Shown: one piece after another, positions 1-7,912 of the stretch
Layout of the letters: each line of letters starts with the position of its first letter
Numbering within the stretch: position 1 is the stretch's first letter
From: DASWJS01 sp036397035
GTDB taxonomy: Bacteria > Actinomycetota > AC-67
DNA length: 64,000 nt
Assembly (NCBI GenBank): GCA_036397035.1
Contig: DASWJS010000023.1
Location: 1-64,000 of the forward strand
Direction: 5' to 3'
The notes under the pieces: model-generated
What the model was told of the DNA's origin: nothing
Databases searched by the model: none
The model's input: the letters and a program-made list of their open reading frames with translations, nothing else
Translations under genes and position numbers: made by a program

Positions 1-2
1 CC

Positions 3-626
3 GATCCGCCCTCCTTTAGCAAGGACGCGCCGATCGACGTCTACCTCTTCACCGACGGCGAGGCCAAGCTCGTGCTTCACCCCACGAACCGCTCGGGCAC
101 CGCCAGCTACCGGGCCACCGGCCGCATCGGCGGCCGGATCACGAGGCTCCCGATCCGCTGCCCGACCGATCACTGCGACACCGAGCGTGGCTACGGTCCC
201 TACGAGGTCGGCGGCGCCTCCTACGACCTCGGCAAGGAAACGGGCCTGACGCTGGTGAGCGCCTACGTTGCCCCCATCGACCCCGAGATAGACGACCGCG
301 GCAACGTCGACCAGCTCGAGGCAGAGTTCGATCGCGTCTGTCATTACCCCAACCCACGAAGCCCCAACGCCTCCCCGAGTCCGAAAGACCATCCGTGGGG
401 ATGCGACCTCGTCGCCGAGGACTCCGGCAACGCCGATGAATGGGACGTCGTCGCCTGGCAAACGGCAAACTCTGTCATGGTCGGTGTTGGGCGCTGGCCG
501 TATGAGTGGAATCCAGTCTCTCGGGGGAAGACCTACCTCGGCTACCACATCGGTTCGGTCGGAGCCTTTCCCTCCCTTCGCGGCGCGTACGGTCTCTGGG
601 CCGTTTGGGGCATCAAGGCCCCGTGA
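3..626 (+). CDS. Hypothetical protein, 5'-truncated by the window edge
   Basis: The frame is open from the first complete codon at base 3 to a TGA at 624-626, giving at least 207 codons, so the true start lies outside the window. An internal GTG at 72 is a possible but unconvincing start because coding continues upstream of it. The product has four Cys residues, in the contexts CPTDHCD, VCHYP and GCD, and a Trp-rich C-terminus. I see no recognisable catalytic motif, membrane segment or family signature. It converges with the aspartoacylase-like gene on the other strand, only 10 bases away. Function unknown. Confidence 0.6.
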   Translation, partial: DPPSFSKDAPIDVYLFTDGEAKLVLHPTNRSGTASYRATGRIGGRITRLPIRCPTDHCDTERGYGPYEVGGASYDLGKETGLTLVSAYVAPIDPEIDDRGNVDQLEAEFDRVCHYPNPRSPNASPSPKDHPWGCDLVAEDSGNADEWDVVAWQTANSVMVGVGRWPYEWNPVSRGKTYLGYHIGSVGAFPSLRGAYGLWAVWGIKAP

Positions 627-636
627 CCGGTTGTCG

Positions 637-1602
637 CTAGGCGTCGTCCAGCTCGGCGATGTGGACGAGGCCGTCGCCTTGATTGGCCAAGGGGTTCCGG
701 CTGAGGCCGACGACGAGGCCGCTCGTCGCGGCTCGCACATGGACGACGTCTTCGCGGAACGCGTCGGAGATCTCGCCGATCTGCGCGCCGCGCGCGACCT
801 CGTCGCCCGGCTCGACGAAGAGGCGAACGATCCCGCTCCGGCGAGCGCGCACCCAGGTGCTGGCGGAGCTCGTGCGTGACGGGACCGGGGGACGGTCGGG
901 CCCGTCGATCATGCCGAGCGCCGCGAGCACGCGCAGCGTGCCGGCGACGCCGAGACGGATGACGTCGGGATCGAACCGCAGGGCCTCGCCGCCCTCGAAG
1001 AGCAGCACGTGGGACCCCGCTCGCGAAGCGACCTCGCGCAGGGACCCGTCGCGCGTGCGCGCGTCGATCATGATCGGAGCGCCGAAGGCCTCGGCGATCC
1101 GGCGCGTCTCGGGATCGGCGAGCTGCGCTCGCACCTGCGCGAGGTTGTCGCGGTGGTGCGAGCCGGTGTGGAAGTCGATCCCGTAGCCGCAGCGGTTCGC
1201 GATGGTCGTCAAGAACAGGTGCGCGACGCGCGCCGCGAACGAGCCGCGCGGCGAGCCGGGGAACGAGCGGTTGAGGTCGCGGCGGTCGGGCAGGGTGCGC
1301 TCGCCCGTCAGCAGGCCGAAGACGTTGACGATCGGGACCGCGATCAGGGCGCCCCGCAGTGTGCGCGGGTCGAGCTGCGCGACCACCTCGCGCACGATCT
1401 CGATGCCGTTCAGCTCGTCGCCGTGGATCGCGCCGCTCGTCCAGAGCAGTGGCCCGTCCTCCCAGCCGTTGATCACCTGGATCGGGAGCGTTTCCCACGT
1501 CCCGGTCGGAAGGCGCGCGACCGGCAGGTCGACGCGGTGCACCGAGCCGGGCCGCACGTCCACGTCTCCGATCGTGATCGTGGGACCGCCGCGCCGCCCC
1601 AT
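637..1602 (-). CDS. Succinylglutamate desuccinylase/aspartoacylase-family zinc hydrolase
   Basis: A 321-residue protein of the AstE/AspA (M14-like) carboxypeptidase fold. The zinc signature is visible: GAIHGDELNG gives His60 and Glu63, and GIDFHTG gives the third ligand His145. A late FEGGE stretch is a candidate catalytic Glu. Family members hydrolyse N-acyl amino acids. It is the last gene of a five-gene minus-strand run, 2 bases after the RimK-like ligase, and the same trio (RimB-like protease, RimK, this hydrolase) recurs in many bacteria. Placement suggests it trims or recycles an amino-acid adduct related to RimK chemistry, but its substrate is not known. Confidence 0.85.
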   Translation of the reverse strand: MGRRGGPTITIGDVDVRPGSVHRVDLPVARLPTGTWETLPIQVINGWEDGPLLWTSGAIHGDELNGIEIVREVVAQLDPRTLRGALIAVPIVNVFGLLTGERTLPDRRDLNRSFPGSPRGSFAARVAHLFLTTIANRCGYGIDFHTGSHHRDNLAQVRAQLADPETRRIAEAFGAPIMIDARTRDGSLREVASRAGSHVLLFEGGEALRFDPDVIRLGVAGTLRVLAALGMIDGPDRPPVPSRTSSASTWVRARRSGIVRLFVEPGDEVARGAQIGEISDAFREDVVHVRAATSGLVVGLSRNPLANQGDGLVHIAELDDA

Positions 1603-1604
1603 CG

Positions 1605-2510
1605 TCAGCCGCGAACGCGGTCGGCCGTGCGACCCGGAGTGGCGTGGCGCTCGATGAACTCGACGATCTTGCCGGCGACGTCCACGCCGGTCGTTTGCTC
1701 GATCCCCTCGAGCCCCGGCGACGAGTTGACCTCCAGCACGACCGGGCCGTGGTTCGAGCGCATGATGTCCACGCCGGCAACCCGCAGACCCATCGTCTTG
1801 GCCGCGCGCGTCGCGGTGCTGCGCTCCTCGGGGGTCAGGCGAACCCGCTCGGCGCTGCCGCCGCGGTGCAGGTTCGACCGGAACTCGCCCGGCGGCGCGT
1901 GACGCATCATCGCGGCCACCACGCGGTCGCCGACGACGAACGCGCGGATGTCCGAGCCGCCCGACTCCTTGATGTACTCCTGGACCAGCAGGTTCGCGTC
2001 CAGCTCGCGGAAGGCCATGATCACGGACTCGGCCGCTTTCTTGGTCTCGGCCAGCACGACCCCGACTCCCTGCGTGCCTTCGAGCAGCTTGACCACGAGC
2101 GGGGCGCCGCCGACCTGCTCGATCAAGCCGTCGATGTCCTTCGTGGAGTTCGCGAAGCCGGTCACGGGCAAGCCGATCCCGCGCCGGGCGAGCAGTTGGA
2201 GCGATCGCAGCTTGTCGCGTGAGCGGCTGATCGCCTGGGACTCGTTGAGCGGGTAGACGCCCATCATCTCGAACTGGCGCACGACCGCGGTGCCGTAGAA
2301 CGTGTGCGGCGCGCCGATGCGCGGGACGAGCGCGTCGATGCCGGCGAGCGGCTCGCCCTGATAGATGACCGACGGGCGGTGCGAGGTGATGTTCATGTAG
2401 CAGCGCAGGTAGTCGATCACGCGCGCCTTGTGGCCCCGCTCGTCCGCCGCCTCCTTCAACCGCTTCGTCGAGTAGAGGGAGGCGCGCCGTGAAAGGATCG
2501 CGATGTTCAC
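1605..2510 (-). CDS. rimK: RimK-like ATP-grasp glutamate ligase
   Basis: A 301-residue ATP-grasp ligase. The N-terminus (MNIAILSR) and the pattern of a pre-ATP-grasp domain followed by VVKLLEGTQGVGV, LLVQEYI, DIRAFVVG and the metal-binding VVLEVNSSPGLEGIE match RimK, which adds glutamates to the C-terminus of ribosomal protein S6. I chose the GTG at 2508-2510 because it overlaps the stop of the upstream protease gene as GTGA, implying translational coupling. An upstream in-frame extension would lie wholly inside the protease gene and is rejected. Related ligases act on other acceptors (LysX, CofF/MptN), so S6 as substrate is an inference. Confidence 0.88.
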   Translation of the reverse strand: MNIAILSRRASLYSTKRLKEAADERGHKARVIDYLRCYMNITSHRPSVIYQGEPLAGIDALVPRIGAPHTFYGTAVVRQFEMMGVYPLNESQAISRSRDKLRSLQLLARRGIGLPVTGFANSTKDIDGLIEQVGGAPLVVKLLEGTQGVGVVLAETKKAAESVIMAFRELDANLLVQEYIKESGGSDIRAFVVGDRVVAAMMRHAPPGEFRSNLHRGGSAERVRLTPEERSTATRAAKTMGLRVAGVDIMRSNHGPVVLEVNSSPGLEGIEQTTGVDVAGKIVEFIERHATPGRTADRVRG

Positions 2511-2968
2511 CGTTCGGCTCCGCCCGTCTGAGGTTTGCCCCCGAGGTAGGAGTGCGCGGGATCGATCACGTACACACCGCGCACGGCCTGCCTCCCGAGC
2601 AGCATACGGAACCCCATCTCGTCGCGTCGCGCGAGCGTCAACTGGATGGCGTGCGCGTGCCCGCGCAGGACGGCCGTCGTCTCGATGACGGGGCGCAACT
2701 CGTCGCGCCCGCTCGAGCTGCGGACGTGACGTTCGTCGAAAAGCCGCGCCTCGGCCTCGACGGACGGACGCGTGCGGCGCTGGAGCGGATGGATCGCAAA
2801 GCGCACCCACGTCACACCGTCGCGCTCGAAGGTGCGGAGCGAGAACGCGTGCAGCGCCGACGTGCGCGCGCCGGTGTCGACCTTGCACTTGATCGCCGGC
2901 ACGCCGAGGTCGGGGAGGGAAACCCACTCGCGCCAGCCGATGACCGGCTTGTCCTGGCGCCACCTCAT
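2507..2968 (-). CDS. rimB: RimB-like retropepsin-type aspartic protease
   Basis: A 153-residue single-domain protein with the aspartic-protease triad D31-T32-G33 in CKVDTGARTSALHA, and a C-terminal GRQAVRG segment typical of the family often annotated as ATP-dependent zinc protease. In Pseudomonas the RimB partner of RimK modulates S6 glutamylation; that role is transferred here only by homology and gene order. It follows the CBS gene by 19 bases and overlaps rimK by 3 bases. Single-domain retropepsins act as dimers, and nothing here argues against that. Confidence 0.85.
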   Translation of the reverse strand: MRWRQDKPVIGWREWVSLPDLGVPAIKCKVDTGARTSALHAFSLRTFERDGVTWVRFAIHPLQRRTRPSVEAEARLFDERHVRSSSGRDELRPVIETTAVLRGHAHAIQLTLARRDEMGFRMLLGRQAVRGVYVIDPAHSYLGGKPQTGGAER

Positions 2969-2987
2969 CGCCGCGTGAGGCGATCGA

Positions 2988-3452
2988 TCAGTCGAGGTCC
3001 CCGGCTTCGATCCGCTTCAGCCGGCGTTCCCTGATCAACGTGCTCGACTCGACGAGCGCATGGAGCGCTTCGGGCTCGTGCAGCGCCTCGGCCAGGACGC
3101 CGGTCAGGTCGCGCTGGCTCACGATACCCACGACCCGGCTTCCCTCGACGATGGGCAGGTGGCGGATCCACTTCGTGGCCATGAGGCGCGCCGCGTCCTT
3201 CAGCGACGTTTGCGGGCCGCACGTAATCACGTCGGTTCGCATCACGTCTTTCAGCGTGACCTCGTGCGGGTTCAAGCCGTTGGCGACCGTACGCAACAGG
3301 TCGCGCTCGGTCACGATGCCGAGCAGGTTGCTCCCGTCCATCACGAGCAGGGAGCCCGTTTGCGCGTGCCACATGCGCGCCGCCGCTTCCGCGAGGCTGT
3401 CGTCGGCAGAGTCGGTCACCGTCGCCTTGGTCATGATCTCGGTGATCTTCAT
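2988..3452 (-). CDS. Two-CBS-domain protein
   Basis: A 154-residue soluble protein made of two CBS motifs (about residues 1-60 and 65-125), with the repeated signature ERDLLRTV and QRDLTGVL ending each half. CBS pairs bind adenosyl ligands such as AMP, ATP or SAM and sense energy state. It starts 3 bases after the citrate synthase stop, so it is almost certainly co-transcribed with it. That placement suggests an energy-status sensor tied to TCA entry or to the RimK/RimB pair downstream. The charged C-terminal tail (LIRERRLKRIEAGD) is not part of the CBS fold. Confidence 0.85.
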   Translation of the reverse strand: MKITEIMTKATVTDSADDSLAEAAARMWHAQTGSLLVMDGSNLLGIVTERDLLRTVANGLNPHEVTLKDVMRTDVITCGPQTSLKDAARLMATKWIRHLPIVEGSRVVGIVSQRDLTGVLAEALHEPEALHALVESSTLIRERRLKRIEAGDLD

Positions 3453-3455
3453 CGC

Positions 3456-4574
3456 TTAGCCACGCTCCTCGATGGGATGCCAGGTCCGCCCCCGCGGGCC
3501 GATGTAGTCGGACTCCGGACGGATGATCCGGTTGTCGTTCTGCTGCTCGCGCACGTGCGCGCTCCACCCGACGACGCGCGAGGCGGCGAAGGTCGGCGTG
3601 AACAGGTCGGTCGGCAGGCCGAGCGAGTGGTAGACGCTCGCGGCGAAGAAGTCGACGTTGGGGTAGAGGCCCTTTTCGTGCATGACGGTCTGCTCGACCG
3701 CGATGGAGATCTCGTGCCAGCGCAGGTCTCCCTTGCGCTCGCCGATCTCGCGGGACATTCGCCGCAGATGGGTGGCGCGAGGGTCCTCGGTCTTGTACAC
3801 GCGGTGCCCGAAGCCCATGATCTTCTCCCGCTTCGCCAGCTTCTGCTTGATGAACTCCTCCGCCCGCTCCGGCTTCCCGATCTCCTCCAGCATCTCCATC
3901 ACGCGTTCGTTGGCCCCGCCGTGGAGCGGACCCTTGAGGCTCGCGATGGCCGCGGTGATCGCCGAGTGCATGTCCGCGAGCGTGGAGGCGACCACCCGCG
4001 CGGTGAACGTCGAGGCGTTCATGGTGTGGTCGGCGTGGAGCACGAGGCAGGTATCCAGCATTCGAGCGTCCGCCGGGTCCGGCTCGTCGCCGCTCAGCAT
4101 GAACAGGAAGTTCGCCGCGTGGCTCAGCTCCGGGTTCGGCGGGATCGGCTCGATGCCGTTTCTGATCCGGTCGTAGCTCGCGATCAACGTCGGCATCCGC
4201 GCGATCAGCCGTAGCGACTTGCGGTAGTTGGCCTCGTCGGAGCCGTCCCAGCCGTCGGGGTCGTAGGCGCTCATGGCGCTGACCGTGGTACGCAGCATCG
4301 ACATCGGCGACGCGTTTTCCGACAGCACCGGCAGCAGCTCTTCGATCCACTTCGAGGGCGCTCGCTCCTCGACGAGCTGCCCGTTCAGCTTGTCCAGCTC
4401 GCCGCGGGTCGGCAGCCGCAGGTTGTGGAGGAGGAAGACGCATTCCTCGAACGTGGAGTGCTCCGCGAGGTCGTGGATGTCGTAGCCCACGTAGAACAGC
4501 CGGCCCATCTTGCCGTCGATGTCCGATATCGACGTCTGCGCGGCGACGACATCCTCGAGGCCCTTGGTCGCCAT
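3456..4574 (-). CDS. Citrate synthase (or 2-methylcitrate synthase)
   Basis: A 372-residue, short Gram-positive/archaeal-type citrate synthase condensing acetyl-CoA with oxaloacetate. The catalytic residues are visible: His in LHADHTMNAST, His in MGFGHRVYKTEDPR, and Asp in NVDFFAASVYHSLGLP. The start at 4574 (MATKGLEDVV) has a strong AGGAGG 6 bases upstream; an in-frame start 17 codons earlier lacks this. It heads the five-gene minus-strand operon and is divergent from isocitrate dehydrogenase across 179 bases. Because propionyl-CoA/methylmalonyl-CoA enzymes are encoded nearby, methylcitrate synthase activity cannot be excluded. Confidence 0.92.
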   Translation of the reverse strand: MATKGLEDVVAAQTSISDIDGKMGRLFYVGYDIHDLAEHSTFEECVFLLHNLRLPTRGELDKLNGQLVEERAPSKWIEELLPVLSENASPMSMLRTTVSAMSAYDPDGWDGSDEANYRKSLRLIARMPTLIASYDRIRNGIEPIPPNPELSHAANFLFMLSGDEPDPADARMLDTCLVLHADHTMNASTFTARVVASTLADMHSAITAAIASLKGPLHGGANERVMEMLEEIGKPERAEEFIKQKLAKREKIMGFGHRVYKTEDPRATHLRRMSREIGERKGDLRWHEISIAVEQTVMHEKGLYPNVDFFAASVYHSLGLPTDLFTPTFAASRVVGWSAHVREQQNDNRIIRPESDYIGPRGRTWHPIEERG

Positions 4575-4684
4575 CTCGTCCCTCCTGGGGAGTATCGGAA
4601 ACGTCTCGTCGCTTCGCCGGCTCATGGCCGGGACCGGCGATCATCTTAGCCCGAGCGGTCGGCGGCTCGTCCACCGAGCGCTCG

Positions 4685-4714
4685 TTGAACGAGACGCGCC
4701 GCGGGCGACATAAT
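4685..4714 (+). promoter_or_regulatory. Predicted promoter of isocitrate dehydrogenase gene
   Basis: TTGAAC at 4685-4690 and CATAAT at 4709-4714 are separated by 18 bases, a good sigma-70/SigA-type match in otherwise GC-rich DNA. Initiation about 7 bases later would give a leader of roughly 30 bases carrying GGAAGGAG at 4742-4749 before the ATG at 4754. Inference from sequence only. Confidence 0.55.
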
Positions 4715-4753
4715 GGCCCGCCCGCTCGGGCCTTGACCGATGGAAGGAGCCTC

Positions 4754-5836
4754 ATGACCCACGACGTCACGTTCATCCCCGGCGACGGTGTCGGGCCGGA
4801 GCTGTCCGAAGCGACCCGCCGCGTGCTGGAGGCGACCGGCGTTTCCTTCAACTGGGACTGGCAGGAGGCGGGCGCCGACGTGATGGACAAGTACGGGACG
4901 CCCTTGCCCGATCACGTCCTGGAATCGATCAAGGCGAACAAGGTCGCTATCAAGGGCCCGATCACCACGCCGGTGGGGACGGGCTTTCGCAGCGTGAACG
5001 TCGCGCTTCGAAAGGAGCTGGACCTGTTCGCGTGCCTGCGGCCGTGCAAGTCCTACGAGGGGATTCCCGGCGCGGTCCCGGGCGTGGACTTGATCGTCGT
5101 CCGCGAGAACCACGAAGACCTCTACGCCGGCATCGAGTTCGAGCAGGGGAGCGCGGACGCGGCGAAGGTGATCGAGTTCCTGAACGGCATCCAGCCCAAG
5201 CAGATCAGGGCCGACTCGGGGATCTCGATCAAGCCGATCTCGGTCTTCGGCAGCGCGCGGATCGTGCGGTTCGCCTTCGAATACGCGCGAGCCAACGGGC
5301 GCAAGACCGTGACTGCGGTCCACAAGTCCAACATCATGAAGTTCTCGGACGGGCTGTTCCTGCACACGGCGCAGGACGTCGCGAAAGGCTTCGAGGACGT
5401 CGCCTTCGAGGACCGGATCGTGGACAACATGTGCATGCAGCTCGTGAAGCGGCCGGAGGAGTACGACACGCTCGTGCTGCCCAACCTCTACGGCGACATC
5501 ATCAGCGACCTGTGCGCGGGGCTGATCGGCGGCCTTGGCGTCGCGCCGGGCGCGAACATCGGCGACGAGGTGGCCGTTTTCGAGGCGACGCACGGCAGCG
5601 CGCCGCGCTACAAGGGCATGAACAAGGTCAACCCGATGGCGCTCATGCTGAGCGGCATGCTCATGCTGCGCCACCTCGGCGAGACTGCGGCAGCCGACAG
5701 GATGGAGAACGCGCTCGCCGCGGTGGTCAAGGAGGGAAAGAGCGTCACCTACGACCTCAAGCCCCACCGCGACGACCCGACCGCCGTCGGCACCAGCCAG
5801 GTCGCCGACGCCATCATCGAGCGGATGCGCGGGTAG
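4754..5836 (+). CDS. icd: Isocitrate dehydrogenase, NADP-type determinants
   Basis: A 360-residue beta-decarboxylating dehydrogenase converting isocitrate to 2-oxoglutarate. Isocitrate specificity is supported by GFRSVNVALR, which keeps the Ser and Asn that bind isocitrate in the E. coli enzyme, and by ENHEDLYAGIE. In the coenzyme loop, HGSAPRYKGMNKVNP has Arg-Tyr and Val where the NADP enzyme of E. coli has Lys344-Tyr345 and Val351, rather than the Asp-Ile/Ala of NAD enzymes. NADP use is therefore predicted despite the short length. The ATG at 4754 follows GGAAGGAG by 4 bases; upstream in-frame codons overlap the promoter and are rejected. Confidence 0.92.
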   Translation: MTHDVTFIPGDGVGPELSEATRRVLEATGVSFNWDWQEAGADVMDKYGTPLPDHVLESIKANKVAIKGPITTPVGTGFRSVNVALRKELDLFACLRPCKSYEGIPGAVPGVDLIVVRENHEDLYAGIEFEQGSADAAKVIEFLNGIQPKQIRADSGISIKPISVFGSARIVRFAFEYARANGRKTVTAVHKSNIMKFSDGLFLHTAQDVAKGFEDVAFEDRIVDNMCMQLVKRPEEYDTLVLPNLYGDIISDLCAGLIGGLGVAPGANIGDEVAVFEATHGSAPRYKGMNKVNPMALMLSGMLMLRHLGETAAADRMENALAAVVKEGKSVTYDLKPHRDDPTAVGTSQVADAIIERMRG

Positions 5837-5837
5837 G

Positions 5838-5867
5838 TTGGAAGAAATAACTTCCATGTTGTAAGAT
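5838..5867 (+). promoter_or_regulatory. Promoter with inverted repeat before the MNT/HEPN module
   Basis: An AT-rich island in GC-rich DNA contains TTGGAA (5838-5843) and TAAGAT (5862-5867) with an 18-base spacer. A perfect inverted repeat GGAAG-N6-CTTCC (5840-5855) overlaps the -35 element and spacer. That is a classic operator position, and the downstream product carries a winged-helix domain that could bind it (autoregulation, inferred). The first ATG at 5877 lies 9 bases past the -10 box. Confidence 0.5.
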
Positions 5868-5871
5868 ATCT

Positions 5872-5903
5872 CTGCCATGCGGTGGACCTGCCATGCGGTG
5901 GAC
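5872..5903 (+). repeat. Perfect 16-bp tandem duplication spanning the start codon
   Basis: CTGCCATGCGGTGGAC occurs at 5872-5887 and again, with no gap, at 5888-5903. Each copy contains ATGCGGTGG. The ATG of copy 2 (5893) starts the MNT gene. The ATG of copy 1 (5877) opens a nine-codon out-of-frame peptide ending at TGA 5904-5906. Copy 1 also places a GGTGGA, a weak ribosome-binding match, 6 bases before the second ATG. Confidence 0.9.
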
Positions 5904-6519
5904 TGACCCTCTCGACGAGATCTTGGGCTCCCGAGCCAAGGTCAGGGTGCTTCGAGTGCTGTGGCGAGCCGACGGCGAGGCGCTTACGGGCCGGGAGGTC
6001 GCTCGGCGCGCGGACCTGTCCCACACGGCGGCGCTCGGGGCGTTGCATGCGCTGCGCGAGCAGGACATCGTGTGGACCGCGTCGGACCGGTCGGGGACGC
6101 GCTTCCGGTTGAACCGGACGCACTCGCTCGTGGCCGAGGGACTCATGCCGCTCCTCGACGTGGAGGTTCGGAGCGAGGAGCGGCTCCTCGAGCACGTCAT
6201 GGGAGCGATACCGGACGCGATCTCGATCATCGTGTTCGGCAGCGCCGCCCGCGCATCCGACGGTCCCGAGAGCGATCTCGACGTGCTCGTGATCGTCCCG
6301 GACGGCGTCGAGCCGGAGGCTGCCGAGGAGGCGCTCGTCCCGGTGGAGTTCTACGCGCGCGAGGGCAAGTTGCTCGACCCGCACGTCCATCGCCTCGCGG
6401 ATGTCCTCGCGGCGATGCGTGCGGGGGTGGGGTTCCTCGCGGAGGCCACGAGCAGCGGGCGGGTCCTCTGGGGGGAGTCTCCGGCGTCACTCGTGAGGAC
6501 GACCCGTGTCGCGGGATGA
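5893..6519 (+). CDS. Winged-helix/MNT nucleotidyltransferase antitoxin-like protein
   Basis: A 208-residue two-domain protein. Residues about 10-80 look like a winged helix (TGREVARRADLSHTAALGALHAL). Residues about 105-150 carry the minimal nucleotidyltransferase signature, with GSAARASDGPESDLDVLVIV matching GS-x(n)-SDxD. In HEPN/MNT toxin-antitoxin pairs the MNT protein neutralises the HEPN RNase, in studied cases by AMPylating it. The next gene is a HEPN protein overlapping by 14 bases, supporting the pairing. The fused DNA-binding domain suggests it also represses its own promoter, where an inverted repeat lies at 5840-5855. The start depends on the 16-bp duplication. Confidence 0.8.
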   Translation: MRWTDPLDEILGSRAKVRVLRVLWRADGEALTGREVARRADLSHTAALGALHALREQDIVWTASDRSGTRFRLNRTHSLVAEGLMPLLDVEVRSEERLLEHVMGAIPDAISIIVFGSAARASDGPESDLDVLVIVPDGVEPEAAEEALVPVEFYAREGKLLDPHVHRLADVLAAMRAGVGFLAEATSSGRVLWGESPASLVRTTRVAG

Positions 6520-6913
6520 ACGCATCGTCGACGTTTCCGCGGCCGGGCGCTATCTGGAGAAAGCGGAGGAGTTCCTGCGCGCGTGCACGGCGGCGATCGA
6601 TCGGGGCGATCCAACCGTGGGCGTGTCCACAGCGGTGCACGCGGGCATCTGCGCGGTCGATGCCTACCTGGCGCACGAACACGGCGTCCGTTCGGTCGCT
6701 GCCGACCACCATGCGTCGGTAAAGCTCCTGCGCGAGAAAGGCGGCCCACAGGTTCGCGAGCAGTGCAACGATCTCGAGCGGCTGATCGCACAGAAGAGCA
6801 AGGCCGAATATGGGGATCGACTGTCGACTCCCAAGGAGGCCGCAACCGCGGCGACTCGAGCGGAGCGGCTCGTCGCGTGGGTGCGTGACCAGACGAAAGG
6901 AGCGAAGCAGTGA
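6506..6913 (+). CDS. HEPN-domain protein (SAV_6107-like), putative toxin
   Basis: A 135-residue all-alpha HEPN protein starting at GTG 6506 inside the end of the MNT gene. The pattern YLEKAEEFLRACTAA... AVHAGICAVDAYL... HHASVKLLRE is typical of SAV_6107-type HEPN domains, which pair with MNT proteins. I do not see the Rx4-6H RNase motif of canonical HEPN toxins, so ribonuclease activity is uncertain and it may be a catalytically silent partner. Its stop codon overlaps the start of the malate dehydrogenase gene as GTGA, so the two are translationally coupled. Confidence 0.72.
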   Translation: MSRDERIVDVSAAGRYLEKAEEFLRACTAAIDRGDPTVGVSTAVHAGICAVDAYLAHEHGVRSVAADHHASVKLLREKGGPQVREQCNDLERLIAQKSKAEYGDRLSTPKEAATAATRAERLVAWVRDQTKGAKQ

Positions 6914-7836
6914 AGATAACCGTTGTTGGAGCAGGGAAGTACGGGTCCACCACCGTCCAGCGCATCGCCGAGGCGGGGATCGCCGACGAGGTCGTCATGA
7001 CCGACATCGTCGAGGGGCTGCCGCAGGGGCTCGCGCTCGACATGAACCAGTCGCGATCGATCGAGGGCTACGAGACGAAGGTCGTCGGGACGAACGACTA
7101 CGAGGCCACCGCCGGCACCGACGTGTGCGTCGTGACGGCGGGGCTGCCGCGCAAGCCGGGCATGAGCCGGATGGACCTGCTCGGGGTCAACGCGAAGATC
7201 ATCCGTGACGTCGCTGCCAAGTTCTGCCCGGGCTCGCCCGAGGCGGTCGTCGTCATCGTGACCAACCCGCTCGACGAGATGACGCACCTGTTCCGCGACG
7301 CCTCGGGGTTCCCGTCCGAGCGCGTGCTCGGCCAGGCCGGGATGCTCGACACGGCGCGCTTCGTCCATTTCATCGCCGAGCAGGCCGGCGTGGCGATCGG
7401 CGACGTCCGCGCGCTCACGCTCGGCTCGCACGGGGACACCATGGTCCCGGTTCCGTCGCAGTGCTCGGTGGGCGGCAAGCCGCTGTCCGACGTGCTCGAC
7501 GCCGCGACGATCGAGGCCCTCGTCACGCGCACGCGCGACGGCGGCGCCGAGATCGTCGGCCTGCTGAAGACCGGCAGCGCCTACTACGCCCCGTCGAGCG
7601 CCGCGGCGGCGATGGTGAAGGCGATCGCGGGCGACACGAAGGAGCAGATGCCCGTGTGCGCCTGGGTGACGGGTCAGTACGGCATCGCCGACGTCTACCT
7701 GGGCGTCCCGGCCAAGCTCGGGCGCGGAGGCGTCGTCGAGGTCGTCGAGCGGCCGCTCGCCGATGCGGAGCTGGCCGGTTTGAAGGAGGCGGCCGAAGCC
7801 GTCCGCGCCAAGTGCGCGGACCTGGCGAGCCTCTGA
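6910..7836 (+). CDS. mdh: Malate dehydrogenase, LDH-like type
   Basis: A 308-residue NAD-dependent malate dehydrogenase of the LDH-like clade. It shows the Rossmann start VVGAGKYGSTTVQRIAE, an acidic residue ending beta-2 (MTDIVEG) consistent with NAD, the substrate loop AGLPRKPGMSR, VTNPLDEM, and the catalytic His in TLGSHGDTMVP. Arginines in the PRKPGMSR loop favour malate over lactate. The GTG at 6910 overlaps the HEPN stop, and GAAAGGAG at 6895-6902 lies 7 bases upstream. Being coupled to a toxin-antitoxin gene is unusual for a TCA enzyme. Confidence 0.93.
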   Translation: MKITVVGAGKYGSTTVQRIAEAGIADEVVMTDIVEGLPQGLALDMNQSRSIEGYETKVVGTNDYEATAGTDVCVVTAGLPRKPGMSRMDLLGVNAKIIRDVAAKFCPGSPEAVVVIVTNPLDEMTHLFRDASGFPSERVLGQAGMLDTARFVHFIAEQAGVAIGDVRALTLGSHGDTMVPVPSQCSVGGKPLSDVLDAATIEALVTRTRDGGAEIVGLLKTGSAYYAPSSAAAAMVKAIAGDTKEQMPVCAWVTGQYGIADVYLGVPAKLGRGGVVEVVERPLADAELAGLKEAAEAVRAKCADLASL

Positions 7837-7846
7837 GCGTCCGCTT

Positions 7847-7874
7847 CGCCGAACCCGGGCGACCGCGTTCGGCG
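7847..7874 (+). terminator. Possible hairpin terminator after mdh
   Basis: CGCCGAA (7847-7853) and TTCGGCG (7868-7874) can pair around a 14-base loop just after the mdh stop. There is no T-tract, so it is either a non-canonical high-GC terminator or incidental. Confidence 0.3.
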
Positions 7875-7912
7875 CGGTTGCTACCCTGCCTCGCACGAAG
7901 GGAGGAGGCGTC

